Shown here in pieces: positions 50,473 to 58,866 of a stretch of 64,000 bases of DNA. Positions within the stretch are counted from its first letter, which is position 1; the number at the start of each line of letters is the position of its first letter. This stretch comes from Prevotella sp. (lineage in GTDB: Bacteria; Bacteroidota; Bacteroidia; Bacteroidales; Bacteroidaceae). Location of the stretch: contig SUYH01000003.1 of assembly GCA_015060535.1 (NCBI GenBank), positions 165,160 through 229,159 on the forward strand, written 5' to 3'. A program made the translations under genes and the position numbers. The notes below the pieces were generated by a model that worked only from the letters and a program-made list of their open reading frames with translations, did not search any database and had not been told where the DNA came from.

Positions 50473-51090
50473 TTAGAAGAAGTAGGCGGCTGAAATCTGC
50501 CAGGCACTGGTCTTGCCATCAGTAACGGCATTCCAAGTGTTCTTGACACCATCCCAAACCTCAATCTCACCCGTCTTGCCGAGGGCGAAGTTGTAGTTGG
50601 CGGTGACCTGTAGATGACCCAGGATGGTGGCACCGATACCTACGTTGGCACTGACGTTGGAAGAACGGAGCGTCCAATTGGTTACCTCGTCCAGAATCTT
50701 CTTGTTCTTATCGCCCAGATTGAATCCGAACTGGGGACCGGCAAAAGCAAACAGATTGGCCACGCTGCCCAAGCCCACACCATAGCGGATGTTGATGGGA
50801 ACCTGTAATGACTGAGACTTGATGGTACTTTCTGCATTGGCTACCTCAACCTTTGCAGAGCGTTGGTCGTAGAGTGCTGAGGCATCCACGCTGAGGCCAG
50901 TCACGGGCAACCCTATTTTGACTGTGGGTCCCACAAAGAAACCTGCCTTGTTTTTCAGATTATCACTTAGTGTACCACTGGCTGAAATGCTGGTCAGATT
51001 AAGACCACCCTTCAGACCGAACTTCACCTGAGCCTGAGAGGGCAGAGACATGGCTACTGCCGCAAAAAGGAGCACTAATACTTTCTTCAT
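50473..51090 (-). CDS. Outer membrane beta-barrel protein (PorT/OmpX-like)
   Basis: 205 residues. A signal peptide (MKKVLVLLFAAVAMSLPSQAQ) is followed by KFGLKGGLNLTSISASG, a typical start of Bacteroidetes porin-family barrels, and about eight amphipathic strands ending in ISAAYFF. The terminal Phe fits BAM recognition. The start at 51090 is used: the -7 box at 51129-51136 makes the longer frame from 51171 impossible. It lies just downstream of the T9SS operon but has its own promoter. A role in that system is not shown. Confidence 0.82.
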   Translation of the reverse strand: MKKVLVLLFAAVAMSLPSQAQVKFGLKGGLNLTSISASGTLSDNLKNKAGFFVGPTVKIGLPVTGLSVDASALYDQRSAKVEVANAESTIKSQSLQVPINIRYGVGLGSVANLFAFAGPQFGFNLGDKNKKILDEVTNWTLRSSNVSANVGIGATILGHLQVTANYNFALGKTGEIEVWDGVKNTWNAVTDGKTSAWQISAAYFF

Positions 51091-51128
51091 ATCCTGCAAA
51101 CTTTTTTGATTAATCAACTTTCTGAGCG

Positions 51129-51136
51129 CAAAGATA
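51129..51136 (-). promoter_or_regulatory. -7 promoter box TATCTTTG before the barrel-protein gene
   Basis: A TAnnTTTG match on the minus strand 38 bases before the ATG at 51090. Confidence 0.6.
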
Positions 51137-51182
51137 GACAAAATTTTCGACTTTACCAACCTTTTGGCCAATTATTTTTTTA

Positions 51183-52286
51183 TTAATGGCGCTGACGGCG
51201 TACCGTCACACGGGCTGAGCCTGAGGAAACGCTTGACGATTTACGAGTGCTCGACTTGCGGGCTCGTGCCGAATTGCTGTTCTTACGCGTCTTCTTGGCG
51301 GCAATCTTCAGTTGCTGCGGGTCCAGACGGGCAATAGAGTCGAGCGAGTCTTTACGATGCTTATCGCCAAAGATATTCTGTTCGAAGGCCAGCAGTTCGG
51401 CCTCTATCTTCTTCTGTTCCTTAGCCAATGCCGAGTCGGTGGGACAATACTGTGCGAGCGTCTTGCCCAGCATGTTGTTGGTCTTGTAGATCTTACCCTC
51501 GTAGCGGTTCAGCGTGAAATAGTCCTCCATCGACATGGTGGCGGCATTGTTCAAGTTGGAGGTCATCACCGTCTGCCGACTGAGGAAGGGCTCCAAATCG
51601 CTGTACTTCACCCAGAACAAGGGGTATTTGGAGGCCTCGCCACCGAAATCGTCCTCGCGCATCATCACGGGACACAGGGCCAGCACCTTACGATGGAACG
51701 TCGAGTTAGCCTGGTCGTAGTAGGCGCTCTCCTTCAGATAGTAGAGCTTCACCTCGGCCGAAGGGATGTCGCTGTTATCGACGCGCAGCTTGCCGTCCTT
51801 CTCTTCGTAGAAGATGTGGTAGTTGTCGAGCACGGTCTTCATCTTCACGCGGGCTGAGTCGTTGAACACCTCGTTGCCGTCGAGACGGTATTCGTAGACG
51901 GGAATATAGCCGTTGAGCGCTAGTTTGAAGACGTAGGTAAACAGATTGACCTGCTTGTCAATGGGCTCCACAGGATAGTAGAGGCCAGCATTGCTGTTGC
52001 GGTTGAGGTCGAGCTCGCGATAGATATCGCGACGCCACACCACATCCTCAGGCATATCGATAGCCGTTGGGAACATCAGACGGGCACGCATCGACATGCC
52101 TTGGCTCTGCGTCTGCTGTTTCGCTTTCTGTTGCTGAGCCGTCTTCTGCTGTTGCTGGCGACGAGCCTTGGGCTGTGCCTGCGCTCCTACGGAGCTAAAT
52201 AAAAAATAAGAAATAAGAAATAAGAAACATGCAACCGTTAGCCTGTTGCTGTCTTTCTTTATTCTGCCTGTATTCATAACCATCAT
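51183..52286 (-). CDS. porN: Type IX secretion / gliding protein PorN (GldN)
   Basis: 367 residues, with a signal peptide and then a Gln/Lys-rich stretch (QPKARRQQQQKTAQQQKAKQQ). The GldN domain follows: PEDVVWRRDIYRELDLNRNSNAGLYYP, then DDFGGEASKYPLFWVKYSDLEPFLSR. PorN forms the periplasmic ring with the PorK lipoprotein under the outer membrane. The tail is rich in Ser/Arg/Lys. The hydrophobic core of the signal peptide (FLFLISYFLF) is encoded by 7-bp repeats (52200-52227), so slippage would shift the frame. Last gene of porP-K-L-M-N. Confidence 0.9.
   Translation of the reverse strand: MMVMNTGRIKKDSNRLTVACFLFLISYFLFSSVGAQAQPKARRQQQQKTAQQQKAKQQTQSQGMSMRARLMFPTAIDMPEDVVWRRDIYRELDLNRNSNAGLYYPVEPIDKQVNLFTYVFKLALNGYIPVYEYRLDGNEVFNDSARVKMKTVLDNYHIFYEEKDGKLRVDNSDIPSAEVKLYYLKESAYYDQANSTFHRKVLALCPVMMREDDFGGEASKYPLFWVKYSDLEPFLSRQTVMTSNLNNAATMSMEDYFTLNRYEGKIYKTNNMLGKTLAQYCPTDSALAKEQKKIEAELLAFEQNIFGDKHRKDSLDSIARLDPQQLKIAAKKTRKNSNSARARKSSTRKSSSVSSGSARVTVRRQRH
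52200..52227. repeat. 7-bp tandem array inside the porN signal peptide
   Basis: On the coding strand the array reads TTTCTTA three times, then TTTTTTA. Loss or gain of one heptamer would put the rest of porN out of frame. Confidence 0.85.
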
Positions 52287-52289
52287 CCT

Positions 52290-52322
52290 ATTTTTTTATT
52301 TTATATTTTATATTTTTTTATT
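52290..52322. repeat. 7-bp periodic A/T tract between porM and porN
   Basis: Plus-strand units are close to TTTTTTA, TTTTATA, TTTTATA and TTTTTTTA, immediately before the porN start on the minus strand. Confidence 0.6.
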
Positions 52323-52337
52323 TAGGGCTTTGCCCGC

Positions 52338-53903
52338 TTACTTGACTATGACTTCCATCGAGGCGTTGAGCTTACGCTGGATACCGTCAGGACCTATGGC
52401 ATTGACGCGCGAGATGTAGAAGCGGCGGTTGCGCTGCAACTTGCGGAAAGCGTCGCGCTGGCGGGCCGAGAACTTGGCTCCATCGCTGATCATCGGCACG
52501 GCATTACCCATATTGTCGAAGAACACGGTCTCGAACGACTGCACTCGGAAAGCGATGTCGAGGATGCCGTCGTCGATAGCAGCACCGATGCCCTCAACAG
52601 CCATCAGCTGGGCTTTCGCCATAGCACCGCCCTTATAGCGGAGGGGAGCTCCCGACTCGTCCTTCATATCAATATAAGGTGTGGGGTCAGGCAGACGGCG
52701 CACGCGGAACGTAAACTGTCCCATCTGCTGGGCGCGCCCGGTATTAGTCGAGGTGACCGTGATGGTCACATTCTGACCGACAGCCGACGGACGGGCGATG
52801 TAACGACCTGGACCCGTGGGTTGCAGGGTGCCGCCAGTCATCGTGGCTTGCACCTTATTGACGGGAACGCCAGGCACCGAGACACTCAGCGGGTTGTTAT
52901 AACCGGCATAGAGCACATTCATCAGGTCGGCGCTGACCGTTGCCGAGGGGTCGACTACGGTATATTTCTGTTCGAAGGAGCGCTTCAGCAACTCGCCATT
53001 ACCATTCTCTACTTGTATGAAACCACTCAGCGTGAAGTCGCCTGTGCGGCTGGTTACGGTCTCATAGAGTCCGCCTGGCAGATGCACCTCCTTGCCTCCA
53101 ATGAAGATCTGAGGCTGTTGCGTGGTGTCGACAGCAGCCATCACGATGTGGGCTGAGAACTTATCGCCACGAACAATGGTCTGCGAATTAGGAATGACGA
53201 AGGCGTTAAGCGCATTGACGCGGATATCCTTCACGTCGATGTTCGACACCAGCGTATGGAGTACCTCGCCCTCGGCATAGCGCACGTCGTTCTGCAACTT
53301 GCTGAGCAACGTGACGGCGGCGGCAGCAGGCATCGACTCAAACATATACTCCTGCCAGTTCTTACCCATCGACTGGACATTCTCGGGAATCTCCGTCGAG
53401 AGGTTCGAGGCGATGGTCTTCTTCAGTCGATACTCGTTGACCATACCCAGCATCTTGTTGCGGTAGCTGACGATAGCGTTGTACAGCTCGTTACCACGAC
53501 CACCACTGGGCGAAAGCATCACCTGATTGGCTGCCTCGAGGTCTTCCTTGTTGCGGATATTCTGCACATCACCATCGCTGCCATCGGCCTCCTGTACGAT
53601 GGCCAGCTTCAGCTCGTCAGCCAGATTATAGAGCTCGTCGCTCAATCGCTTCACTTCCTGCGACTTATCATACCACTGCTTGACCTTCTGCGGATTCTTC
53701 TTCATCTGCGTGGCGAAGTCGTCGTATATAGCCTGGTTCTCCCGACTGGCATTCTGCGTGGTACGCTTCAGACTCTCCTCGACAATAGAGAAGCCGTTGA
53801 GCACCTCGGTAGAGACGTTCAATGCCAGCATAGCCATCAACACGACATACATCAAGTTGATCATCTTCTGGCGGGGAGAAACGGGTCTTTTCTTGATAGC
53901 CAT
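52338..53903 (-). CDS. porM: Type IX secretion motor component PorM (GldM)
   Basis: 521 residues. One N-terminal membrane helix with the conserved RQKMINLMYVVLMAMLALNVSTEVLNGF is followed by a long periplasmic part of four beta domains (for example DIRVNALNAFVIPNSQTIVRGDKF and PGVPVNKVQATMTGGTLQPTG). With PorL it forms the proton-driven rotary motor that spans the periplasm to the PorK/N ring. Two 7-bp repeat arrays lie between it and porL. Second-to-last gene of the operon. Confidence 0.96.
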   Translation of the reverse strand: MAIKKRPVSPRQKMINLMYVVLMAMLALNVSTEVLNGFSIVEESLKRTTQNASRENQAIYDDFATQMKKNPQKVKQWYDKSQEVKRLSDELYNLADELKLAIVQEADGSDGDVQNIRNKEDLEAANQVMLSPSGGRGNELYNAIVSYRNKMLGMVNEYRLKKTIASNLSTEIPENVQSMGKNWQEYMFESMPAAAAVTLLSKLQNDVRYAEGEVLHTLVSNIDVKDIRVNALNAFVIPNSQTIVRGDKFSAHIVMAAVDTTQQPQIFIGGKEVHLPGGLYETVTSRTGDFTLSGFIQVENGNGELLKRSFEQKYTVVDPSATVSADLMNVLYAGYNNPLSVSVPGVPVNKVQATMTGGTLQPTGPGRYIARPSAVGQNVTITVTSTNTGRAQQMGQFTFRVRRLPDPTPYIDMKDESGAPLRYKGGAMAKAQLMAVEGIGAAIDDGILDIAFRVQSFETVFFDNMGNAVPMISDGAKFSARQRDAFRKLQRNRRFYISRVNAIGPDGIQRKLNASMEVIVK

Positions 53904-53911
53904 ATTATTTA

Positions 53912-53940
53912 ATTTTGAATTTTGAGTGTTAAGTGTTGAA
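53912..53940. repeat. 7-bp tandem array just upstream of porM
   Basis: Plus-strand units ATTTTGA, ATTTTGA, GTGTTAA and GTGTTGA, starting 9 bases from the porM start. Confidence 0.75.
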
Positions 53941-53974
53941 TGGTTCTCGCTTTGCTGCGATGTTTGAATGTAGA

Positions 53975-54048
53975 ATTCTCAATTCTTCATTGATCAATCG
54001 CCGTAGGCGACCAATTCCTCACTCCACACTCTTCACTCCACACTCTTC
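53975..54048. repeat. 7-bp tandem arrays at the porL 3' end
   Basis: Units ATTCTCA, ATTCTTC and ATTGATC (53975-53995), then ATTCCTC, ACTCCAC, ACTCTTC, ACTCCAC and ACTCTTC (54014-54048). The second array contains the porL stop codon and encodes its last residues. Confidence 0.8.
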
Positions 54049-54800
54049 ACACGCATCGCTTCAATCATGCGAGCATAAATCTTGTTCAGCTCTACGATTT
54101 GCTCGGCCATGTGGCGCGTCTGAGCATTAATCTCGTCGATGGTGCTAATCTGTGCAGAGGCACTCTTGAGCTGCATCTCATAGACACGGCTGATGCCCGT
54201 CAGCGTGCGGTTCAGGTTCTCCATCTCCTCAGAGTCGCGCGTCAGACGCTCGCTCTGCTCAGAAACCTTCTGGAGCATCTCCGTCAGACGGTTCAACTCG
54301 TCGACATAGTTGGATGTAGCATCCTTCAAGTCCTCGGCCATATCGGCAGGAACCTGAGCTCCAGGAGCACCGCCTCCGGCAACCACAGCACCGCCGCCTC
54401 CGCCAAAGCTAATTGGCTGGCCTTCCCAACGGGCAACCTCGTCGCCAGAGCCTACAACACCACCTACAACGCCACCACCATTGATGATGACCGTTCCGCC
54501 ACCAGCAACAGCACCCGTTGAGGGCTGCTCCTCACCAGGATGGAGTTCCAGATCCATGCCATCCGTCGTCTTGTCGAACGGACGGTCGAAGGCAGCCAGG
54601 AAGAACACGAACACCTCGGTACCCATACCCAGGAACAGGAAGAAGTTAGCTCCGGGCAGGTGCGTCAGCTTAAAAAGCGTACCCAGAATAACGATAGAGG
54701 CACCCCACGAATAGGCATAGTTCAGAAAGGTCTGACCAGGCACACTATCCATCCACTTCTGCAAGCGGTATATAAAATTCAGTTTACTGTATGTTGTCAT
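54033..54800 (-). CDS. porL: Type IX secretion motor component PorL (GldL)
   Basis: 255 residues. Two N-terminal membrane helices (about 21-45 and 50-70) include the conserved acidic residue in FLFLGMGTEVFVFFLAAFD, which carries protons. A Gly-rich linker (about 95-150) and a C-terminal coiled-coil (RLTEMLQKVSEQSERLTRDSEEME) follow. Partner of PorM in the inner-membrane motor that powers T9SS and gliding. The last residues (RVKSVE) are encoded within a heptamer repeat, so the C-terminus could vary between strains. Confidence 0.95.
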   Translation of the reverse strand: MTTYSKLNFIYRLQKWMDSVPGQTFLNYAYSWGASIVILGTLFKLTHLPGANFFLFLGMGTEVFVFFLAAFDRPFDKTTDGMDLELHPGEEQPSTGAVAGGGTVIINGGGVVGGVVGSGDEVARWEGQPISFGGGGGAVVAGGGAPGAQVPADMAEDLKDATSNYVDELNRLTEMLQKVSEQSERLTRDSEEMENLNRTLTGISRVYEMQLKSASAQISTIDEINAQTRHMAEQIVELNKIYARMIEAMRVKSVE

Positions 54801-54802
54801 TG

Positions 54803-54838
54803 CGATTTACAATTTGACGATTTACCATTTACTATTTA
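54803..54838. repeat. 7-bp tandem array upstream of porL
   Basis: Minus-strand reading gives TAAATAG, TAAATGG, TAAATCG, TCAAATTG and TAAATCG, ending 2 bases before the porL ATG and covering the porK stop. About 21 of 23 bases match the array at 58084-58112. Confidence 0.8.
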
Positions 54839-56287
54839 TTTTTTCTTCGACTTTTTCAACTTAATCTTGTCGCTGGTAGTATTGGCCAGCGAGCGCACGC
54901 AACGGAAACCGACATACGAGCGGGGCTGGTTCTGGTATTCATACGAGCGCCAGGCGGAGCGGATGTACGACTCGGGGTCTTTCCAGGAGCCACCGCGCAC
55001 ACTCTTCTTCTTCAGCCGGTAAGGGTCTTCCTTGGCCGCATTATACTTCAGCTGTGGGTTGATATCGTTCATCGCCTCAACACCGGCCTCGGTATAGATG
55101 GTAGAGCACCACTCGGCCACGTTGCCTGCCATATCGTAGAGTCCGTTGGAGTTGGCGGCATAGATGCCCACCTTGCTAGTAATCAGGTTGCCGTCCTTGG
55201 TATAGTTGCCGTTGTCGGGCTTGAAGTTGGCAAAGAAGCAGCCATTGCCATTCATCACGTCCTGATTCTCCCATGGGAATTCTGTCTGGTCTTTGCCACG
55301 GGCAGCAAACTCCCACTCGGCCTCAGTCGGCAGACGGTAGCGCTGTACAAAGCGGGCAGCAGGACCCAGTCCGCGCAACAGGAATTCCGTACGCCAAGCG
55401 CAGAAGGCATTGGCCTGTTCCCACGTCACACCCACCACGGGATAGTCGTTGTAGGCGGCATTGGTGAAGTAATAGCGCATATAGGTCTCGTTCTCCGCAT
55501 TGGGGAAGTCGTTGACCCAGCAAGTGGTATCTGGATAGATATTGACGATATAGGTATTCAGGAAATCCCAAGGACCGGTATACTGGCGGTTGATGGTCTC
55601 GCGGACAATCTGCCCCTCGTCGTTGACATAAGCCGTATCCTTTGAAATCCATATCTGCTCGTTGGCATTCGGACGGATATCGGTATTGAGCACGCGCTCC
55701 TCGTGGGTCTCACGATACTTGCGCTTAGCAGCCTCGGTATAGTCGTAAATCTCGTAGCGGTAGTTCATCTGTCGCCAGTCAAGCATCTTCTCACCAGTCA
55801 CGGGATTGGTGACATACAGGCTCTCGAAGGCACGCTGCTGGTCCTCATCGGGCTTGCGAGGCAATGCCTTCTTCCAGTTCAGATGGGGCTTCACGGGATC
55901 ACCGTTCTTATCCTCCTCTATCTTGTAGCTCTCGTCGCCACCATAGGCAGGATCAGCCAGACGCTCACGCAGAATAGAGTCGCGCACGTAGTTGACAAAC
56001 TGGCGATACATGGAGTTGGTCACCTCGTGCTCGTCCATCCAGAAACCCTCGACGGAGATATCCTTCACGGGAGTCTGCTTGCCCCACAACGAGTCTTGCT
56101 TGTCGATACCCATCTTCAAGTGACCGCGCTTAATCAGCGTCATGCCATAAGGCGTCGGCTCGCTGAAGGGGCGTCCGCTCACACCAGTCACCTCGCCACC
56201 TGCTGACGAGGCCATCTTGCTACCGAAACAGGCAGACAGCAAAAGCACCGCCAGGAAGCAAGCCATTATGCTAAAAGTTTTCTTCAT
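54836..56287 (-). CDS. porK: Type IX secretion lipoprotein PorK (GldK)
   Basis: 483 residues. Lipobox LLLSAC followed by FGSKMAS anchors it to the outer membrane. The body is a formylglycine-generating-enzyme-like (SUMF1) domain: HLKMGIDKQDSLWG, VEGFWMDEHEVTNSMYRQFV, VVGVTWEQANAFCAWR, RLPTEAEWEFAARG, MAGNVAEWCST and VRGGSWKDP. It forms the large ring with PorN; the FGE activity is not expected. The family's Lys-rich C-terminus (KIKLKKSKKK) is visible. Second gene of the operon, 10 bases after porP. Confidence 0.95.
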   Translation of the reverse strand: MKKTFSIMACFLAVLLLSACFGSKMASSAGGEVTGVSGRPFSEPTPYGMTLIKRGHLKMGIDKQDSLWGKQTPVKDISVEGFWMDEHEVTNSMYRQFVNYVRDSILRERLADPAYGGDESYKIEEDKNGDPVKPHLNWKKALPRKPDEDQQRAFESLYVTNPVTGEKMLDWRQMNYRYEIYDYTEAAKRKYRETHEERVLNTDIRPNANEQIWISKDTAYVNDEGQIVRETINRQYTGPWDFLNTYIVNIYPDTTCWVNDFPNAENETYMRYYFTNAAYNDYPVVGVTWEQANAFCAWRTEFLLRGLGPAARFVQRYRLPTEAEWEFAARGKDQTEFPWENQDVMNGNGCFFANFKPDNGNYTKDGNLITSKVGIYAANSNGLYDMAGNVAEWCSTIYTEAGVEAMNDINPQLKYNAAKEDPYRLKKKSVRGGSWKDPESYIRSAWRSYEYQNQPRSYVGFRCVRSLANTTSDKIKLKKSKKK

Positions 56288-56297
56288 ATACCTTTAT

Positions 56298-57254
56298 TTA
56301 TAATATTCTCACACTTTGATGACGGTTACGACCTTTCTTGCTCAGGTCGAGCTCCATCTGATAGCCCACAAACAACTCATGACTGCCATTGCCAATCTTG
56401 AGCGCCTTGGTATACACCTCGTAGCTGTAGCCCAACGTAACGCCGTGAAAGTTGCCACCGACAAGTGCCGTCACTGAGTTCGTCGGACTGTAGGCCAAGC
56501 CTGCATAGAGCATCTTTTTGTCGTGCGTATACTTCACACGCGTTGTCACATCCACCCGATATACCGTTCCGTCAGTATGGGCTAACACCGAGGGGTGTAT
56601 TGTAAAAAACGGATTTCTCAACTTAATATTGTATCCACCCGTCAAATAATACATTCTACTAATGTTCAAAATAGAGCGATCACCCAGCTCAATAGCCGGT
56701 GCCGTAGCCCGTAAGACGGAGAGTCCGGCATACCAGTTACGATGGGTGTAATAGAGGCCTGCTGAGAGGTCAAGGCCCATTCCCGAAGCATCAGTTTTTG
56801 TGAAAGCGGGATCATCAGGAGTCTCCAGGTCGGCCTCGCTACCCCTGAACTTCTCGCTGAGCATACCAACCTGCAAACCCACGCTCAGCATTCCGCCAAA
56901 CATCCGATGCTTATAGGCATACTGGAGAGCCAGACGCTGGTGGGTGAACAGACCTATCTGGTCGTTCATCAGTTGTACACCTACCCCATGATAGGCGTTC
57001 AGAAGCATAAGGGGCATGTCGGCTCCGATATTCATGGTCTTGGGGGCATTCTCGAAACCGGTCAGCGTCATAGCATAGGCTCCCGTCACGTTGAGTTTCG
57101 ACTCCTTACCGGCTGCTGCAGGGTTAAACGAAGGCTCCATCGCCCAATAGTGGGCGAACGACGGTTCCTGTTGGGCTAACGCTGTCAACACAGGCAGGAA
57201 CAGGACGAGACATATTGTTATTTCACGCTTTAGCACGTTATCTATAACGCTCAT
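56298..57254 (-). CDS. porP: PorP/SprF family type IX secretion membrane protein
   Basis: 318 residues. A signal peptide ends near ALAQQ, then QEPSFAHYWAMEPSFNPAAAGKE, the standard PorP/SprF opening. The rest is an outer-membrane barrel with strands such as GVGVQLMNDQIGLFTHQRLALQYAYKHRMFGG and VTLGYSYEVYTKAL. These proteins help deliver or anchor T9SS cargo and link to the PorK ring. First gene of the minus-strand T9SS operon. No clear TAnnTTTG box is seen just upstream. Confidence 0.93.
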   Translation of the reverse strand: MSVIDNVLKREITICLVLFLPVLTALAQQEPSFAHYWAMEPSFNPAAAGKESKLNVTGAYAMTLTGFENAPKTMNIGADMPLMLLNAYHGVGVQLMNDQIGLFTHQRLALQYAYKHRMFGGMLSVGLQVGMLSEKFRGSEADLETPDDPAFTKTDASGMGLDLSAGLYYTHRNWYAGLSVLRATAPAIELGDRSILNISRMYYLTGGYNIKLRNPFFTIHPSVLAHTDGTVYRVDVTTRVKYTHDKKMLYAGLAYSPTNSVTALVGGNFHGVTLGYSYEVYTKALKIGNGSHELFVGYQMELDLSKKGRNRHQSVRIL

Positions 57255-57336
57255 TTCGTCAGATTATTGCATCAAGTCATTGGTTAATAAATGCTACAAT
57301 TTAGCATGAGATAGCGACTTTCTCGAAGAAATAAAC

Positions 57337-57344
57337 TATCTTTG
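57337..57344 (+). promoter_or_regulatory. -7 promoter box TATCTTTG of the sugar-acid operon
   Basis: A TAnnTTTG match 40 bases before the RraA ATG at 57385. It probably drives the five genes to 62420. Confidence 0.65.
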
Positions 57345-57384
57345 CCCTGTAAAATACGACTAATCTACAAAACGACAAACGCTT

Positions 57385-58080
57385 ATGACAACATTATGGA
57401 AAGACGACAATGAGCTGTTTCATATTGCCAAAACAGAACTGTTTACCGCGCTGGTAGGCGACGTGTTGGACAAGATGGGCTATCTGCACCAGTTTCTGCC
57501 GCCACACATCAAACCCCTACAACGCGATATGGTGGTCATCGGACGAGCGATGCCTGTGCTGGAGGCTGACGTGTTTGCAGAACGTCAACAGGACACCCAG
57601 CTGGAGGTGATGCGCAAGCCCTTCGGCATCATGTTCGAGGCCTTAGACCAACTGAAACCGGGCGAGGTATATATCTGCTCGGGCTCGTCGCCCCGCTATG
57701 CCTTGTGGGGTGGACTGATGAGCACACGCGCCATTGCCATTGGTGCTGCAGGTGCCGTTGTCGACGGCTTTTCGCGCGACACCAACGAGATACTGCGACT
57801 CGGTTTCCCCACGTTCTCGCAAGGCACCTATGCCCAGGATCAGGGACCACGCGGAAAAGTGATCGACTATCGTGTACCCATCGAGTTTGGCGGCATCTGC
57901 GTTCGTCCTGGCGATATCGTGTTTGGCGACCTTGACGGTGTCATCATCGTACCTCACGAGGCTGAGGAAGAGGCTTTTGCGGGTGCAATCGAGAAGGCTC
58001 GTGGCGAGAAGCAGGTGAAGCAGGCGCTGGAGCAAGGCATGAGCACAGTGGAGGCTTTTGCCAAGTTTGGAATCATGTAA
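57385..58080 (+). CDS. RraA-family aldolase-like protein
   Basis: 231 residues of the RraA/HMG aldolase fold. The active-site loop has YALWGGLMSTRAIAIGAAGAVVDGFSRD (Arg and Asp of the aldolase site) and FGDLDGVIIVPHEAEEE. Catalytic members cleave 4-hydroxy-4-methyl-2-oxoglutarate-type compounds or decarboxylate oxaloacetate, releasing pyruvate. In this operon it could cleave a keto-deoxy sugar acid. A role as an RNase E regulator is unlikely in this context. Confidence 0.85.
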   Translation: MTTLWKDDNELFHIAKTELFTALVGDVLDKMGYLHQFLPPHIKPLQRDMVVIGRAMPVLEADVFAERQQDTQLEVMRKPFGIMFEALDQLKPGEVYICSGSSPRYALWGGLMSTRAIAIGAAGAVVDGFSRDTNEILRLGFPTFSQGTYAQDQGPRGKVIDYRVPIEFGGICVRPGDIVFGDLDGVIIVPHEAEEEAFAGAIEKARGEKQVKQALEQGMSTVEAFAKFGIM

Positions 58081-58083
58081 AAA

Positions 58084-58112
58084 TTGTAAATAGTAAATTG
58101 TCAAATTGTAAA
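58084..58112. repeat. 7-bp tandem array, TTGTAAA, upstream of the SDR gene
   Basis: Units TTGTAAA, TAGTAAA, TTGTCAAA and TTGTAAA between the RraA stop and the SDR start, nearly identical to 8163-8191 and inverted 54803-54838. Confidence 0.85.
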
Positions 58113-58116
58113 TATC

Positions 58117-58863
58117 ATGATGGATGCATTTAGAATAGACGGCCAGCGTGCCGTGGTGACTGGTGGTGGCAGCGGACTGGGTCTGGGCATTGCCAAGGTG
58201 TTTGTAGAAGCAGGTGCTGAGGTGTTCATCATCGGACGTAACGAAGAGAAGTTGCGAGAGGCTCAGCAACAGCTGGGTGAGCATTGTCAGTATCGGGCTT
58301 TCGACGTGACCAAACTCGATGAGATTCCACAACTTGTGAAAGAGATTGGAACGGTGGATATCCTGGTCAACTGTGCAGGTGTGCACCTGAAGAAATGGGC
58401 ACTCGACGTGACTGACGAGGAATTCCTGAGCGTATTAAACGTCCACGTGATGAGTGTCTTCGCTCTGAGTCGTGAGTTTGCCAAGCTGATGGTGGCACAA
58501 GGACGAGGCAGCATCGTTCTGATCAGTTCAATGACGGCTATTATGGGTATGGAACAGGTGGTGGCCTATACGACCGCTAAATCGGCCATACTCGGACTAC
58601 AACGCAGTCTGGTGGCAGAACTCTCGCCGAAGGGCATTCGTGTAAATACCATCGCTCCGGGCTGGATTGACACACCCATGTTCCATAAGGCCACCGACAA
58701 AGACCCACAGCGCAAGGCCAACATCCTGCGCCGCATACCCATGAAGAGCTTCGGACAGCCTGAGGATATCGGTTATGCCGCCCTCTATCTCTCGTCGCCA
58801 GCAGGTAGCTATGTGAATGGTGTCTTTCTGCCCGTCGACGCAGGTGCGTCAGAAGCTTTTTAA
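58117..58863 (+). CDS. Short-chain dehydrogenase, sugar-acid type
   Basis: 248 residues. NAD(P) motif VVTGGGSGLGLGIAKVF, NCAG, catalytic Ser in SIVLISSMTAIMG and Tyr-Lys in VVAYTTAKSAIL, and the C-terminal YVNGVFLPVDAGASEAF. It resembles gluconate 5-dehydrogenase or 2-keto-3-deoxy sugar acid dehydrogenases. It is likely to oxidise or reduce an intermediate of the acid taken up by the next gene product. Start could be either of two adjacent Met codons (58117 or 58120). Confidence 0.85.
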   Translation: MMDAFRIDGQRAVVTGGGSGLGLGIAKVFVEAGAEVFIIGRNEEKLREAQQQLGEHCQYRAFDVTKLDEIPQLVKEIGTVDILVNCAGVHLKKWALDVTDEEFLSVLNVHVMSVFALSREFAKLMVAQGRGSIVLISSMTAIMGMEQVVAYTTAKSAILGLQRSLVAELSPKGIRVNTIAPGWIDTPMFHKATDKDPQRKANILRRIPMKSFGQPEDIGYAALYLSSPAGSYVNGVFLPVDAGASEAF

Positions 58864-58866
58864 CGC

